The position numbers and the translations under genes were made by a program. Below, in pieces: positions 8,405 through 16,784 of a stretch of DNA of 64,000 nt. The notes below the pieces were generated by a model. It was not told the DNA's origin. It searched no databases and saw nothing but the letters and a program-made list of their open reading frames with translations. The stretch lies in contig DIYF01000055.1 in NCBI GenBank assembly GCA_002427745.1, positions 1 through 64,000 of the forward strand. Reading direction: 5' to 3'. Origin of the DNA: Roseivirga sp. UBA6061 (GTDB taxonomy: Bacteria; Bacteroidota; Bacteroidia; Cytophagales; Cyclobacteriaceae). How positions within the stretch are numbered: the stretch's first letter is position 1; every line of letters begins with the position of its first letter.

Positions 8405-9256
8405 ATGTCGCAATTCAGCCTTAATCGGTTTATTGATTCTGAGAAGAAATTACTCAGGCTTGTTTTTATTCTCTTCACGCTGATATCAGGCGTGCAATAC
8501 CTGCAATATTTCATTGCTTATAATAGCAGCTATCCCTTTCCGTGGAAGTACAACCTGGGTATCACCTTCGGTACTTTTTATACCTACTTTTTGTTGGTTC
8601 CGGGCATCTTTCTGGTAGCCTCTGTTGCCAGGGCGAGGGTGATTGTGAACTGGCAGCTTGTGATTGTGCACCTCATGACGGGACTTGTCATTTCCTGCCT
8701 CCACCTGCTACTCGTTCAGCTGATAGAGTGGGTACAGGTATACCGTTTCAGTGAGGCTACATTTACACAGGCATTTCGCTGGAAGCTAGCACGTTGGCTT
8801 CATCTGGAGCTGCTTTTATATACCGTGTTGGTAGCTGCCCGCTACGGGGTTAATAACCTGAACTGGAAGAAGGTGGCGGACAGCACCGTCACGGCTGAGG
8901 TAGAGAAGGCTAAAGAATACCTGTCAGCTGTGAAGGTGAAAACAGGATATGAAACACGTTATGTAGCCATTGACGAGGTCAGGTGGATTGAAGCGTATGA
9001 CAACTACATCAAATGCTTTATGAAAGAAGGTTTTGTCGTAGTGAGGTCTACACTTTCTGGTGTAGAGAAAGAGCTCGATCCGGAGACTTTTCAGCGGATC
9101 CATCGATCTTGTATTGTAGCACTCAAAGAAGTAGATAAGATCAGAGGAAATGGAGGAAACTATGAGGTTGTGCTCAAAGATAAAACCTCCTTAAGGCTTA
9201 GCCGAACCTACCGGGCAGCACTGGAGCAGAAAGTAGCTGCTTCGGTGAGGCTGTGA
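8405..9256 (+). CDS. Membrane-bound LytTR-family DNA-binding regulator
   Basis: A 283-residue protein from the ATG at 8405 (MSQFSLNRFID); an upstream in-frame ATG at 8315 adds 30 unlikely residues. It has about four membrane segments (roughly residues 16-38, 52-78, 90-118, 130-150), a short helical linker and a C-terminal LytTR domain (~180-283) with the signs YVAIDEVRWIEAYDNYIKCF, RIHRSCIVALKEVDKI and LRLSRTYRAAL. This architecture, without a receiver domain, is a membrane one-component regulator common in Bacteroidota. Likely targets are adjacent genes such as the following YceI gene (about 80 bp downstream), but this is inference. The inducing signal is unknown. Confidence 0.85.
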   Translation: MSQFSLNRFIDSEKKLLRLVFILFTLISGVQYLQYFIAYNSSYPFPWKYNLGITFGTFYTYFLLVPGIFLVASVARARVIVNWQLVIVHLMTGLVISCLHLLLVQLIEWVQVYRFSEATFTQAFRWKLARWLHLELLLYTVLVAARYGVNNLNWKKVADSTVTAEVEKAKEYLSAVKVKTGYETRYVAIDEVRWIEAYDNYIKCFMKEGFVVVRSTLSGVEKELDPETFQRIHRSCIVALKEVDKIRGNGGNYEVVLKDKTSLRLSRTYRAALEQKVAASVRL

Positions 9257-9336
9257 TTTCGCCATAGATATTTGCATTTCGCCACAAAAGCTCATCAGCA
9301 ATGGCTGAAGGGCGTAAGCTTAGGCAAAATTCAAAT

Positions 9337-9942
9337 ATGAAATCAATGTACAGGAAACTCAACAAATTCAACTTATTCATGCTGGTTCTTATCTCTTTGG
9401 GTACGGCCGGCAACAGTTTGGCGCAAACTGTCAAAATTGAGATGGAACCCAACCACAGCACTATTGGCTTTGTGGTGAAGATAGCCAGAGGTGTGACCCG
9501 GGTTACAGGAAAATTCACAGACTTTGCCTTACAGATGGACTACGTAGATCAGGACATTACAAAGTCTTCCGTAGTCTTTACAATTCAGGCCGAAAGTATT
9601 GATACCGGGATTGATCAGAGAGATCGACACCTGCGTTCGGCAGACTTTTTCGATGTGGAAAAGTTCCCGGAAATCACTTTCAGGAGCACAGCCATCCGCA
9701 AGGTAGGTGAAGCTTATGAAATTGAGGGAGATTTCAGCATGCACGGCATCATCCGACATGTCGTAATTCCCTTTGAGCTAACCAAAGCCGGCCGTACACC
9801 AAGTGCCAGGATCAGGTGGTCACTGAATCGCGAAGATTATGGTATCAAGTATGAGCATTCCGTTGAAAAGCACTTTTTGTCCAAAGACATCGGTATTGAG
9901 ATAGATTTCTGGACCAGAAGGTCGAAAAATCAGAACAACTAG
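9337..9942 (+). CDS. Secreted YceI-family lipocalin-like protein
   Basis: About 201 residues from the ATG at 9337; a further ATG sits 36 bp upstream but adds a polar stretch before the signal peptide. The signal peptide ends at NSLAQ. The YceI domain follows: EMEPNHSTIGFVVKI, GKFTDFALQMDY, SIDTGIDQRDRHLRSADFFD and FPEITFRSTAI, then GDFSMHGIIRHVVIPF. YceI proteins are periplasmic barrels that bind isoprenoid-type lipids in characterised members; some are stress-induced. The protein is full length. It follows the LytTR regulator on the same strand with ~80 bp between, and may be its target. Confidence 0.9.
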   Translation: MKSMYRKLNKFNLFMLVLISLGTAGNSLAQTVKIEMEPNHSTIGFVVKIARGVTRVTGKFTDFALQMDYVDQDITKSSVVFTIQAESIDTGIDQRDRHLRSADFFDVEKFPEITFRSTAIRKVGEAYEIEGDFSMHGIIRHVVIPFELTKAGRTPSARIRWSLNREDYGIKYEHSVEKHFLSKDIGIEIDFWTRRSKNQNN

Positions 9943-10025
9943 GGGCAACAATAACTTGCACCATATTGATCTAAAAAAGTGTGAGCCAGTGGACGTTATT
10001 GTAGGTTCACTGCCTATATTCGGGC

Positions 10026-10580
10026 ATGCAAAGCAGCCGACTTCTGAAGATATCAATCATACTGGTTGGTATCTTTTTTTGTACACAGAGCTTATGTGGA
10101 CAGTCAGCGCCAGCACAGGAAGAAGCAGTGATCGAATGGGAGGAGGGAAGACCCCTTTCCTGGAATGATTACGAGCTGCGGGTGTTTAAGTCTCACAAAG
10201 GTCAACTGGCGATTACCAGTGTAAAGCATACTGTAAGAGGCTACCTGAATGATGAGATTCCGGATTTTGAGGTAAAGGTGCTTTTCATAAAGAGTGACTC
10301 ATGGACTACCGATAAAGAGGATTTAGAGCTCCTGGCGCATGAGCAGCTACACTTTGACATTGGAGAACTCTTCAGAAGAAGAATAGTCAAACGGATTAAC
10401 GGACTTCGGAAACAAGGAGAGAAACAGAAAGCTATCTACCGTTATGTTATCAGAAAAGAGCTGAGCGAGTTCAGAAATTTTTCAAAATCTTATGACAAGG
10501 CCACGCGCCATGGAAGCCTCAAAGAGGAGCAGGTAAAATGGCAAAAAGATGTTTGGGACGAGTTAAAACGTTTGCAGTAA
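10026..10580 (+). CDS. Secreted DUF922-like putative zinc protease
   Basis: A 184-residue exported protein, signal peptide to about residue 26 (IILVGIFFCTQSLCGQ). It has the DUF922 signs WEEGRPLSWNDYE and, near residue 112, a HExxH-like LLAHEQLHFDIGELFRRRI in which two His and a Glu could hold zinc. The family is predicted to be a metalloprotease but has little experimental work. The C-terminal half is helical and charged, ending in a KWQKDVWDEL segment. It stands 83 bp after YceI on the same strand. Confidence 0.75.
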   Translation: MQSSRLLKISIILVGIFFCTQSLCGQSAPAQEEAVIEWEEGRPLSWNDYELRVFKSHKGQLAITSVKHTVRGYLNDEIPDFEVKVLFIKSDSWTTDKEDLELLAHEQLHFDIGELFRRRIVKRINGLRKQGEKQKAIYRYVIRKELSEFRNFSKSYDKATRHGSLKEEQVKWQKDVWDELKRLQ

Positions 10581-10717
10581 CAAAACAATATAAGTTAATA
10601 TGTTGTTTAGTGATATTTGAGCTTGTATGCGTTCACGGTTTTCGACACTTATTCTCTCCCTTGGTCTTCCGTATTATCCGTTTTTGAACTATTTTCACTA
10701 ATCGCTAGCTCGCTATT

Positions 10718-11134
10718 ATGTCAGATGCCCCCATCATAAAGGAGTATACCAACGAGGAAATTACCGTCAAATGGCAGCCTGATCTCTGCATACATTCAGG
10801 CATTTGTCTGAGAGGTTTGCCCGGTGTTTTCAATTTAAAAGAACGCCCCTGGGTAAATATGCAGGGGGCGGATTCGGAGTCCATCGTTAAGCTGGTAAGA
10901 GATTGTCCTTCAAAAGCACTTAGTATTAAAGGGGTGAGATTTAAAGAGACCGACAGAAGCGAGACTGAGATCACACTGATTCCAGGAGGACCTCTGATTG
11001 TCAAGGGAGGCGCCACAGTTCTGGAACGTAAGAATAAGCAGGTACATCACGAGACTGTGTCTTTTTGCCGTTGTGGCAGATCGGCCAAACATCCATACTG
11101 TGATGGAACTCATGCTAAGAAAATTGAAGAATAG
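10718..11134 (+). CDS. Fusion of Fer4_19 ferredoxin-like and CDGSH iron-sulfur domains
   Basis: A 138-residue soluble protein with two iron-sulfur modules. Residues ~8-70 match the divergent single-cluster Fer4_19 family (LCIHSGICLRGLPGVFN, then VRDCPSKALSIKG), with three or four Cys spaced as in that family. Residues ~110-135 hold a CDGSH [2Fe-2S] motif, FCRCGRSAKHPYCDGTH, with the 3-Cys/1-His ligand set. The two domains occur together in some Bacteroidota proteins; role unknown, probably electron transfer or redox sensing. Its stop is 3 bp before the LacI-type regulator start, so the two are probably cotranscribed. Confidence 0.85.
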   Translation: MSDAPIIKEYTNEEITVKWQPDLCIHSGICLRGLPGVFNLKERPWVNMQGADSESIVKLVRDCPSKALSIKGVRFKETDRSETEITLIPGGPLIVKGGATVLERKNKQVHHETVSFCRCGRSAKHPYCDGTHAKKIEE

Positions 11135-11137
11135 AAT

Positions 11138-12145
11138 ATGCCCATTACTATAAAAGATATAGCCAATTCACTTGAGATTTCCCCATCGACAGTGTCGCGT
11201 GCGCTGAATGACCATCCGAATATCAGTGACGAAACCAAAGCCCTAGTGGCTGCAAAGGCCAAGGAGATGAAATACCAGGCCAACTTTATTGCTGCCGGTC
11301 TGAGAACCAGGAAATCCAACTCGATTGGTATACTCGTACCTCACATCACCAGTTCCTTTTTCTCTGCTGCCATCAATGGTATTCAGAAGATTGTAAGCGA
11401 GCATGGCTACTTTACGATCATTTGTCAATCGAATGAAAACTACCACGATGAAGTGGATCAGATCCGGTCACTGCTCTCCTGTAAAGTAGAGGGGATCATC
11501 CTTTCTATTTCCAGTGAAACCAGAATCTATGAGCACCTGGAGACGCTACAGGCCTACGATACGCCTTTTGTGTTCTTTGACAGAGTAGCCCCGGGATTTG
11601 ATACGCCTACGGTAGAAGCCAATGACTTTACCGGAGCCTATCAGGCCGTAGAGCACCTGATCAAGCGCGGAAGAAAGCGTATTGCACACCTGGGAGGGCC
11701 TGATGAGCTCGGCATCAGCCGCAGACGCTATGAAGGCTACCTGGAGGCTTTAAAGACCTTTGACTATGAGGTGAATTCAGATTTTGCTGTTTTTACCGAT
11801 CCTGAAAGTTCACATGAGCACATCATCGAAGAGATGTTCGGAGATAAATCAAAAATGCCGGATGCCCTCTTTACCTTTAGTGATGAGCTGGCGGTTGAAG
11901 CCATTCTTAAGCTTAAGAAGATGGGCCTCAACGTTCCCAGAGATGTTTCAGTGGTTGGTTTTGGTAATAGCAATCTCTGTGAGATCGTAGAACCTCATCT
12001 GACCAGTGTTACGCATGAACCTGCTGTGATGGGAGAGGCAGCCGCGGATTTACTGTTTAAGGTAATTCAGAATCGCCATATACCGCCTCATCAGAAAAAC
12101 AGAAAATTTGATTCCAGGGTGATTATCCGGGATTCTTCCAGGTAA
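11138..12145 (+). CDS. LacI-family transcriptional regulator of the glucan locus
   Basis: A 335-residue LacI/GalR regulator. The helix-turn-helix and hinge are classical at the N-terminus (ITIKDIANSLEISPSTVSR, then SRALNDHPNIS), followed by the periplasmic-binding-like effector domain (SIGILVPHITSSFFSAAI, VFFDRVAP, GRKRIAHLGGP, DALFTFSDELAVEA, VSVVGFGNS, LTSVTHEP). It is coupled by 3 bp to the ferredoxin-CDGSH gene and heads the carbohydrate region, so a sugar or sugar phosphate from that pathway is the probable effector. It converges on the propeller-HTH regulator 35 bp downstream. Regulators of this type next to MFS/beta-PGM/GH65 genes typically control maltose use in the phylum. Confidence 0.9.
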   Translation: MPITIKDIANSLEISPSTVSRALNDHPNISDETKALVAAKAKEMKYQANFIAAGLRTRKSNSIGILVPHITSSFFSAAINGIQKIVSEHGYFTIICQSNENYHDEVDQIRSLLSCKVEGIILSISSETRIYEHLETLQAYDTPFVFFDRVAPGFDTPTVEANDFTGAYQAVEHLIKRGRKRIAHLGGPDELGISRRRYEGYLEALKTFDYEVNSDFAVFTDPESSHEHIIEEMFGDKSKMPDALFTFSDELAVEAILKLKKMGLNVPRDVSVVGFGNSNLCEIVEPHLTSVTHEPAVMGEAAADLLFKVIQNRHIPPHQKNRKFDSRVIIRDSSR

Positions 12146-12180
12146 TCAATTTTACTGACAAGGAAGAGGAGAGAAGCATA

Positions 12181-15072
12181 TTAAAACCTGAGCAGAAAGT
12201 CGCTCAGGTTGTCTTTGCGTTCCAGTGCCAGTTTTTTCCTTACACGATATCTGCCAATTTCCACCCCGCGTACCGAAATACTGAGGAGGTTGGCGATTTC
12301 CTTGGTGTTCAGGTTCATACGAATGTAAGCACTGAACTTGATCTCTTGTGGAGTGAGGGCAGGGTAGCTTTCTTTCAGGCGGGTGATGAAGTTACCATGT
12401 ACCTGATCAAAGTTTTCAGCAAACTGAGACCACTCTTCTCCTCCTGCCAGGTCTTTGTCAATGGATTTTACCAGCTTGGTGAGCTTGGTATAAAGTGCTT
12501 TGTCAGCTTCTTCTTTGGGTATGCCCTTTAATGTGTTCTTGATGTTATTCAGAAGCTGATTCTTTTGAATCAGGTTCATGGCCGAAGAAGTGAGCGCCTG
12601 ACTCTTCAGGTTAACCTCTGTCCGGAGTTTTTCATTTTTCAAACGAATGATTTCAGCCTCGGATTTTTCTGTAATAGACTGAATCTGGTTGTCCTTTCTT
12701 TTCAACTCCTGATCCTGCTGCTCTTCCAGCTCCTGAGTCTGGATCTTATGTCGCTTATCAAGCCATTTAAAGGCGAGATAGAGTAGTATAAGTGTGGCAA
12801 CACCATACAGAATGTAAGCAAAGGTAGTCCGGTAGATAGGAGGGATGATTCTGAAGGAGTAATGAATTTCCTGTGACTCCAAACCAAAGATGTTTTTAGC
12901 CTGTACTCTGAAGGTATAGTGACCTTCATAGAGATTGGTGTACTCCTTACTGTTCATATAGGTCCAGTCAGACCACTGCTCATCGTAGCTGTCAAGCTTG
13001 TAACGATACATTACTTCCTTACGACTTTCAAAGTGAGGGGCTGCATAGTCGAATACAAAGGAGTTCTGCGTGAAACGGAACTCATCAACGGATTCTCTGG
13101 CCGATACGGCCTGATCAATACTATGACCCTGATACAGAACCGTATCTAGTTTGCCTTCATTTGCTATTTTTCTGAAGAGTATATTGAATGCATCGTTTTT
13201 GGGCACATCACGAAGCGGGTTGTAGTGTATAAAGCCTTCACGCCCCCCGATAAGTACATTGTGGTTATCGAGCACGGTGATGTTGGCGAGGTCATCATTC
13301 CAGATGCCCTTTACCTTATTAAAAGGACTGATATGAGGCTCAAAATCATGATTACCTTTGGGACGTAGTACTCCGATTTTAGATTGCTCTATAAAATATA
13401 CATTACCAATTTCATCCGCTTCCATATCCACCATGGAGGCTGTTGGACCTATGAGTTCGTTGAAATGGGCCAGGCTATCAAACCGGTCAGTACCGGGGTT
13501 GTATTCGTAAAATCCCTGTTCGGCAGTAAATACCAGTTGATTGGCTATTTTGAAGACATTGATAAGCACATCTGACGGAAAGCCATCCTCACGTTTATAC
13601 AGCCTGCTTTCTACTACTTCAGTACGATCCTCGTTGAGCCTGAGCTTAAATACGCCTTTATAACCCTGAGAGATCCAAAGCGTATTCCCATCAAATTCCA
13701 TAACACGCGAAGACTCATCAAAACCTTTGATTTTCAGCTTGTTGATAAGAGCATCGTTTTGCCATTCCAGCAGGTTAAGGCCCTGGTAGGTGCCTTCTAT
13801 CAGTTGATTGCCCAGGCCAGGAGCTGTGCGAAAAATCCAGCCTCCTTTCTCGTCCGAAATCTGTCTGGCTGCCCCGTTTTCTATAATAAAAGCCCCGTTG
13901 TGATGGCCCATAAGGATCTGGCTATTGATTTCCTGTACAGAGTATACCTGCCCTTCAGTGCCGGGTATAAACTCCATTTGTTCATTGCGCCATCGGTACA
14001 GACCATTATTGGTTCCCAGGTAGATGTTTCCTCCTGATAGCAGCGCTGTATAGCCTGAGCCGGAAAGTCCCATGCGGTCGTCTATAATGGTAAAAGGGGA
14101 GTTCAGGTCGACTCGCGATACACCATTGTTCATGGCCAGCCATAAGTTGCTCTGATTATCTTCATAAATGTAGTTCACCGTGCGATCAGGTAGCCCGGAG
14201 CTCTTATCCAGATGAAGTATGAGGTGCCCGTCTTTGTCAATAATAAAAATCCCTGCATTCTGGGTGCCTAAAGCGATATTGCCGTCACGAAGGCGCCTTG
14301 AGTAATTGATGATATTCTCATTGCGCCAAAAATCTCCCTTGAACTCAAAGGGCCTGATGGTACCATTATAAAGGAATACACCATGATTAAATGTGGTTAT
14401 CAGCAGGTGGTCCTTATCATAGTTCATGATATTGGATACGCGTTTATCGTTGAAAAATCCTCCCTCTCTGATCAGCTCCAGCCTATTGTCCTGAAGCATA
14501 GAAAGCCCTTTCTCCCATTCCTGCACATAGAGTCTGTTGTTTACAAGAAATGAGATTTCAAGCTTATGAGGAGATGATGCATGCTGTATGTTCTTACCAT
14601 CATATATGTAGATATTCTCAAAGGTGCAGAAGTAGACCTTATCATCCATACCATAGATTTTCCAGGTCTCATCAAAGTCGCGCAGATTCGGAGGAAGTTG
14701 ATCGGCCAGAGAAGTGTATTGAAGGTTTCCCTGTGCATCAGGTAGCAGATAACCAAAGTCTGCCTGACTGCCCACATAAATTTTCCGGTCAGGACCAATA
14801 AAGATGGAGCGTACTTTTGTACCTCTGATGGGAAAGCGATTCCAGGTGCTTCCGTCAAACTCCAGAAGTCCGAGATTATTGGCCACGTATAGCAGACCAT
14901 TAGCATCCTGGGTGATATCCCAGTTCTGTATTCCGGCCTTATACGATTCAGGTGTGTATGTGCTGATAAAGGGTAAGCCCTGTATCATATCAGATTCCTG
15001 GGCAATCGTTTGCACATGGCTTAAAAAAAGCAGAAGACCTACTACAATTACCCGTTCAAAAAGTTTTACCAT
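12181..15072 (-). CDS. Membrane-bound one-component regulator: Reg_prop propellers, Y_Y_Y, LuxR-type HTH
   Basis: A 963-residue protein with signal peptide (ends TIAQ), a periplasmic region of two beta-propellers built of Reg_prop-type repeats (residues ~30-600; IYVGSQADFGYLL, NLWLAMNNGVSRVD, IYLGTNNGLYRW), a Y_Y_Y domain (~640-740, YRYKLDSYDEQWSDW), one membrane segment (~745-766, TTFAYILYGVATLILLYLAF), a coiled-coil of ~100 residues and a C-terminal LuxR/GerE HTH (LTPQEIKFSAYIRMNLNTKE, then IANLLSISVRGVE). It is a hybrid-sensor layout without kinase or receiver, so the HTH must act directly from the membrane or after release. It is divergent from the duplicated-domain lipoprotein and almost certainly senses glucan oligosaccharides and activates that locus. 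Confidence 0.88.
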   Translation of the reverse strand: MVKLFERVIVVGLLLFLSHVQTIAQESDMIQGLPFISTYTPESYKAGIQNWDITQDANGLLYVANNLGLLEFDGSTWNRFPIRGTKVRSIFIGPDRKIYVGSQADFGYLLPDAQGNLQYTSLADQLPPNLRDFDETWKIYGMDDKVYFCTFENIYIYDGKNIQHASSPHKLEISFLVNNRLYVQEWEKGLSMLQDNRLELIREGGFFNDKRVSNIMNYDKDHLLITTFNHGVFLYNGTIRPFEFKGDFWRNENIINYSRRLRDGNIALGTQNAGIFIIDKDGHLILHLDKSSGLPDRTVNYIYEDNQSNLWLAMNNGVSRVDLNSPFTIIDDRMGLSGSGYTALLSGGNIYLGTNNGLYRWRNEQMEFIPGTEGQVYSVQEINSQILMGHHNGAFIIENGAARQISDEKGGWIFRTAPGLGNQLIEGTYQGLNLLEWQNDALINKLKIKGFDESSRVMEFDGNTLWISQGYKGVFKLRLNEDRTEVVESRLYKREDGFPSDVLINVFKIANQLVFTAEQGFYEYNPGTDRFDSLAHFNELIGPTASMVDMEADEIGNVYFIEQSKIGVLRPKGNHDFEPHISPFNKVKGIWNDDLANITVLDNHNVLIGGREGFIHYNPLRDVPKNDAFNILFRKIANEGKLDTVLYQGHSIDQAVSARESVDEFRFTQNSFVFDYAAPHFESRKEVMYRYKLDSYDEQWSDWTYMNSKEYTNLYEGHYTFRVQAKNIFGLESQEIHYSFRIIPPIYRTTFAYILYGVATLILLYLAFKWLDKRHKIQTQELEEQQDQELKRKDNQIQSITEKSEAEIIRLKNEKLRTEVNLKSQALTSSAMNLIQKNQLLNNIKNTLKGIPKEEADKALYTKLTKLVKSIDKDLAGGEEWSQFAENFDQVHGNFITRLKESYPALTPQEIKFSAYIRMNLNTKEIANLLSISVRGVEIGRYRVRKKLALERKDNLSDFLLRF

Positions 15073-15286
15073 TTCATCAACCTATGAGCATTGCCTGTGT
15101 AATAGGAGTTTTGGCAATGCGAAATCCTTATTCTCTAAAATCCCCAAAATCAGCCCGTATTCCAATTTTTATTTTTGATTGATGAAATATTGTAGTATAA
15201 AATTTTAAATGCTGATGAAATCTTGTGACGGTAGTTTTCTTTGACTCTTATATATATAGGAGCAGATTGGAAAGAAAAAAAGAGCT
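15073..15286. promoter_or_regulatory. Divergent control region between glucan regulator and surface lipoprotein gene
   Basis: 214 bp of AT-rich DNA with the starts of two oppositely directed genes at its ends. On the + strand TATTTTTG at 15170-15177 fits the Bacteroidota -7 box TAnnTTTG, but no TTTG -33 box is at the right distance, so it is only a weak candidate. A purine-rich stretch (AGGAGCAGATTGG and AAAGAAAAAAAGAG) precedes the lipoprotein ATG. No clear operator palindrome seen. Confidence 0.3.
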
Positions 15287-16702
15287 ATGAAAAAACAACT
15301 CCTCTATTTAACGCTTTCCCTTGCACTCGTGATTTTCTACGGGTCCTGTGATAATGGAAATGCAGACCCAGTCATCATTGACGGTCCTCCGGTTATCGAA
15401 TCTTTAACAGTTACTGCCGGAACCATTGAAGGTACGGACTTTGCAGCCAATGCGGTAGTTAATGATGGCGTGGCAGGTAGTACCATAAGTACTTTAGCTA
15501 CAGCTACCTGGTCAATCACCAGTGGCGGTACTGAAGTGGCATCCGGATCACAAGCACTGAGCGGTGATGCTGCTACCATCAACATGGCTGTAGCTGGTGG
15601 TTTTGCTGTAGGTGATTACAATCTGGATCTGGTTGTGTCAGACAGTAACGGTAACTCCTCTAATGACAATGTGAGTTTCACAGTTGAATTACCTCTTCCC
15701 GATTTTGATATTTCAGGTGATTGGAAATTAGAGCCAGTAGCAGGTGCCCTGAAAGTAGGTCCGGCACAAGGTGACGGTTCCTGGTGGTCAAGTGGTGCTG
15801 GAGACGTAGCTGGCAGAGCTTGTTTGTTTGATGATGTATATACATTTACTGGTAATGCTACTGGTACCTTTGGGGTAAACGTAGGTGATATGACCTGGTT
15901 AGAGCCTTGGCAAGGAATGGACCCAGAAGGATGTGGTGCACCTGTTGCCCCTTTTGTGAGCTCTAATGACTTCACTTATACTTACCAGAACAACCAACTT
16001 ACCCTTGAGGGTGTAGGTGCTGCACTTGGCCTTGTGAAGGCTCACAATGGCGTTGAACTTGGAAGTCCTGCAGATGCCCCTTCTTCGGTGACCTACGAAA
16101 TTGCCTCTCAAACTCAGGAAGGTAATGTACGAAGAATGACCCTTCAGATTTTTTCTGGTGGAGAAACATGGTGGGAATTCCTGTTGATTTCAGGGGAGCC
16201 CGATGCGGTTCCAATTGATGTTGTAGGTGATTGGAAACTTGAGCCTATAGCGGGTGCTTTGGGCGTAGGCCCCGGACAAGGAAACGTTTCATGGTGGGCA
16301 AGTGGTGATGGTGACGTAACTGGTCGTGCCTGCTTGTTTGATGATGTTTATACTTTTGGAAGTGACGGTAGCTTCTCTATGGAGCTGGGATCTGAAACCT
16401 GGTTGGAGCCATGGCAGGGAACTGACCCTGAAGCTTGCGGTACTCCTCTGGCTCCTCATGATGGAAACGGATCATTTACCTACGAGCTGTCTGGTACTGA
16501 CCTGAAGCTTATAGGAACCGGTGCTCATGTTGGCCTGGCGAAAGCCGTTAATGGCTCAGAACTAGGAAATCCTGCCGATGCTCCCGGTGATGTGACTTAT
16601 ATCGTTTCTGATTATACAGAGGATGGTACCACTAAAAGAATGACCCTCCAGATCTTTTCTGGCGGAGAAACCTGGTGGCAGTTCAAACTGATTTCTGAAT
16701 AA
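15287..16702 (+). CDS. Surface lipoprotein with tandem duplicated glucan-locus domain
   Basis: A 471-residue lipoprotein (signal to FYGSC, Cys21) with an N-terminal Ig/PKD-like region (~30-135) and two close copies of a ~158-residue domain at residues 144-303 and 314-471. Both copies share GDWKLEP, AGAL, VGP, SWW, GRACLFDDVYTF, TWLEPWQG and RMTLQIFSGGETWW; each has two Cys (GRAC and CGAP/CGTP) that could form a disulfide. Many conserved Trp and aromatic residues suggest carbohydrate contact. It is first in the row of GH16 genes, where a surface glycan-binding protein of a laminarin-type locus usually stands, so binding of beta-glucan is the best guess; no catalytic motif is visible. No SusC/SusD genes accompany it. 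Confidence 0.7.
   Translation: MKKQLLYLTLSLALVIFYGSCDNGNADPVIIDGPPVIESLTVTAGTIEGTDFAANAVVNDGVAGSTISTLATATWSITSGGTEVASGSQALSGDAATINMAVAGGFAVGDYNLDLVVSDSNGNSSNDNVSFTVELPLPDFDISGDWKLEPVAGALKVGPAQGDGSWWSSGAGDVAGRACLFDDVYTFTGNATGTFGVNVGDMTWLEPWQGMDPEGCGAPVAPFVSSNDFTYTYQNNQLTLEGVGAALGLVKAHNGVELGSPADAPSSVTYEIASQTQEGNVRRMTLQIFSGGETWWEFLLISGEPDAVPIDVVGDWKLEPIAGALGVGPGQGNVSWWASGDGDVTGRACLFDDVYTFGSDGSFSMELGSETWLEPWQGTDPEACGTPLAPHDGNGSFTYELSGTDLKLIGTGAHVGLAKAVNGSELGNPADAPGDVTYIVSDYTEDGTTKRMTLQIFSGGETWWQFKLISE
15716..16699 (+). repeat. Intragenic tandem domain duplication
   Basis: The DNA for the two domain copies of the surface lipoprotein, 15716-16195 and 16226-16699. The protein copies are strongly similar, but many codons differ, so the duplication is old and kept by selection rather than a recent slippage event. 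Confidence 0.8.
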
Positions 16703-16726
16703 TACCATTAGTTCATAGTTTTTATG

Positions 16727-16755
16727 GCCCGCTCTCATGCGCGATGGGAGCGGGC
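16727..16755. other. Strong 12-bp hairpin between surface lipoprotein and first GH16 gene
   Basis: Arms GCCCGCTCTCAT and ATGGGAGCGGGC pair over 12 bp (one T-G wobble) with loop GCGCG. It is followed by TCATAAAC, not a T-run, so it is not a standard intrinsic terminator. A stable hairpin just after the lipoprotein stop (16702) would protect that transcript from 3' decay and allow the lipoprotein to be made in excess over the downstream GH16. Confidence 0.6.
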
Positions 16756-16784
16756 TCATAAACTAACCTCAATCACATAAGAGC

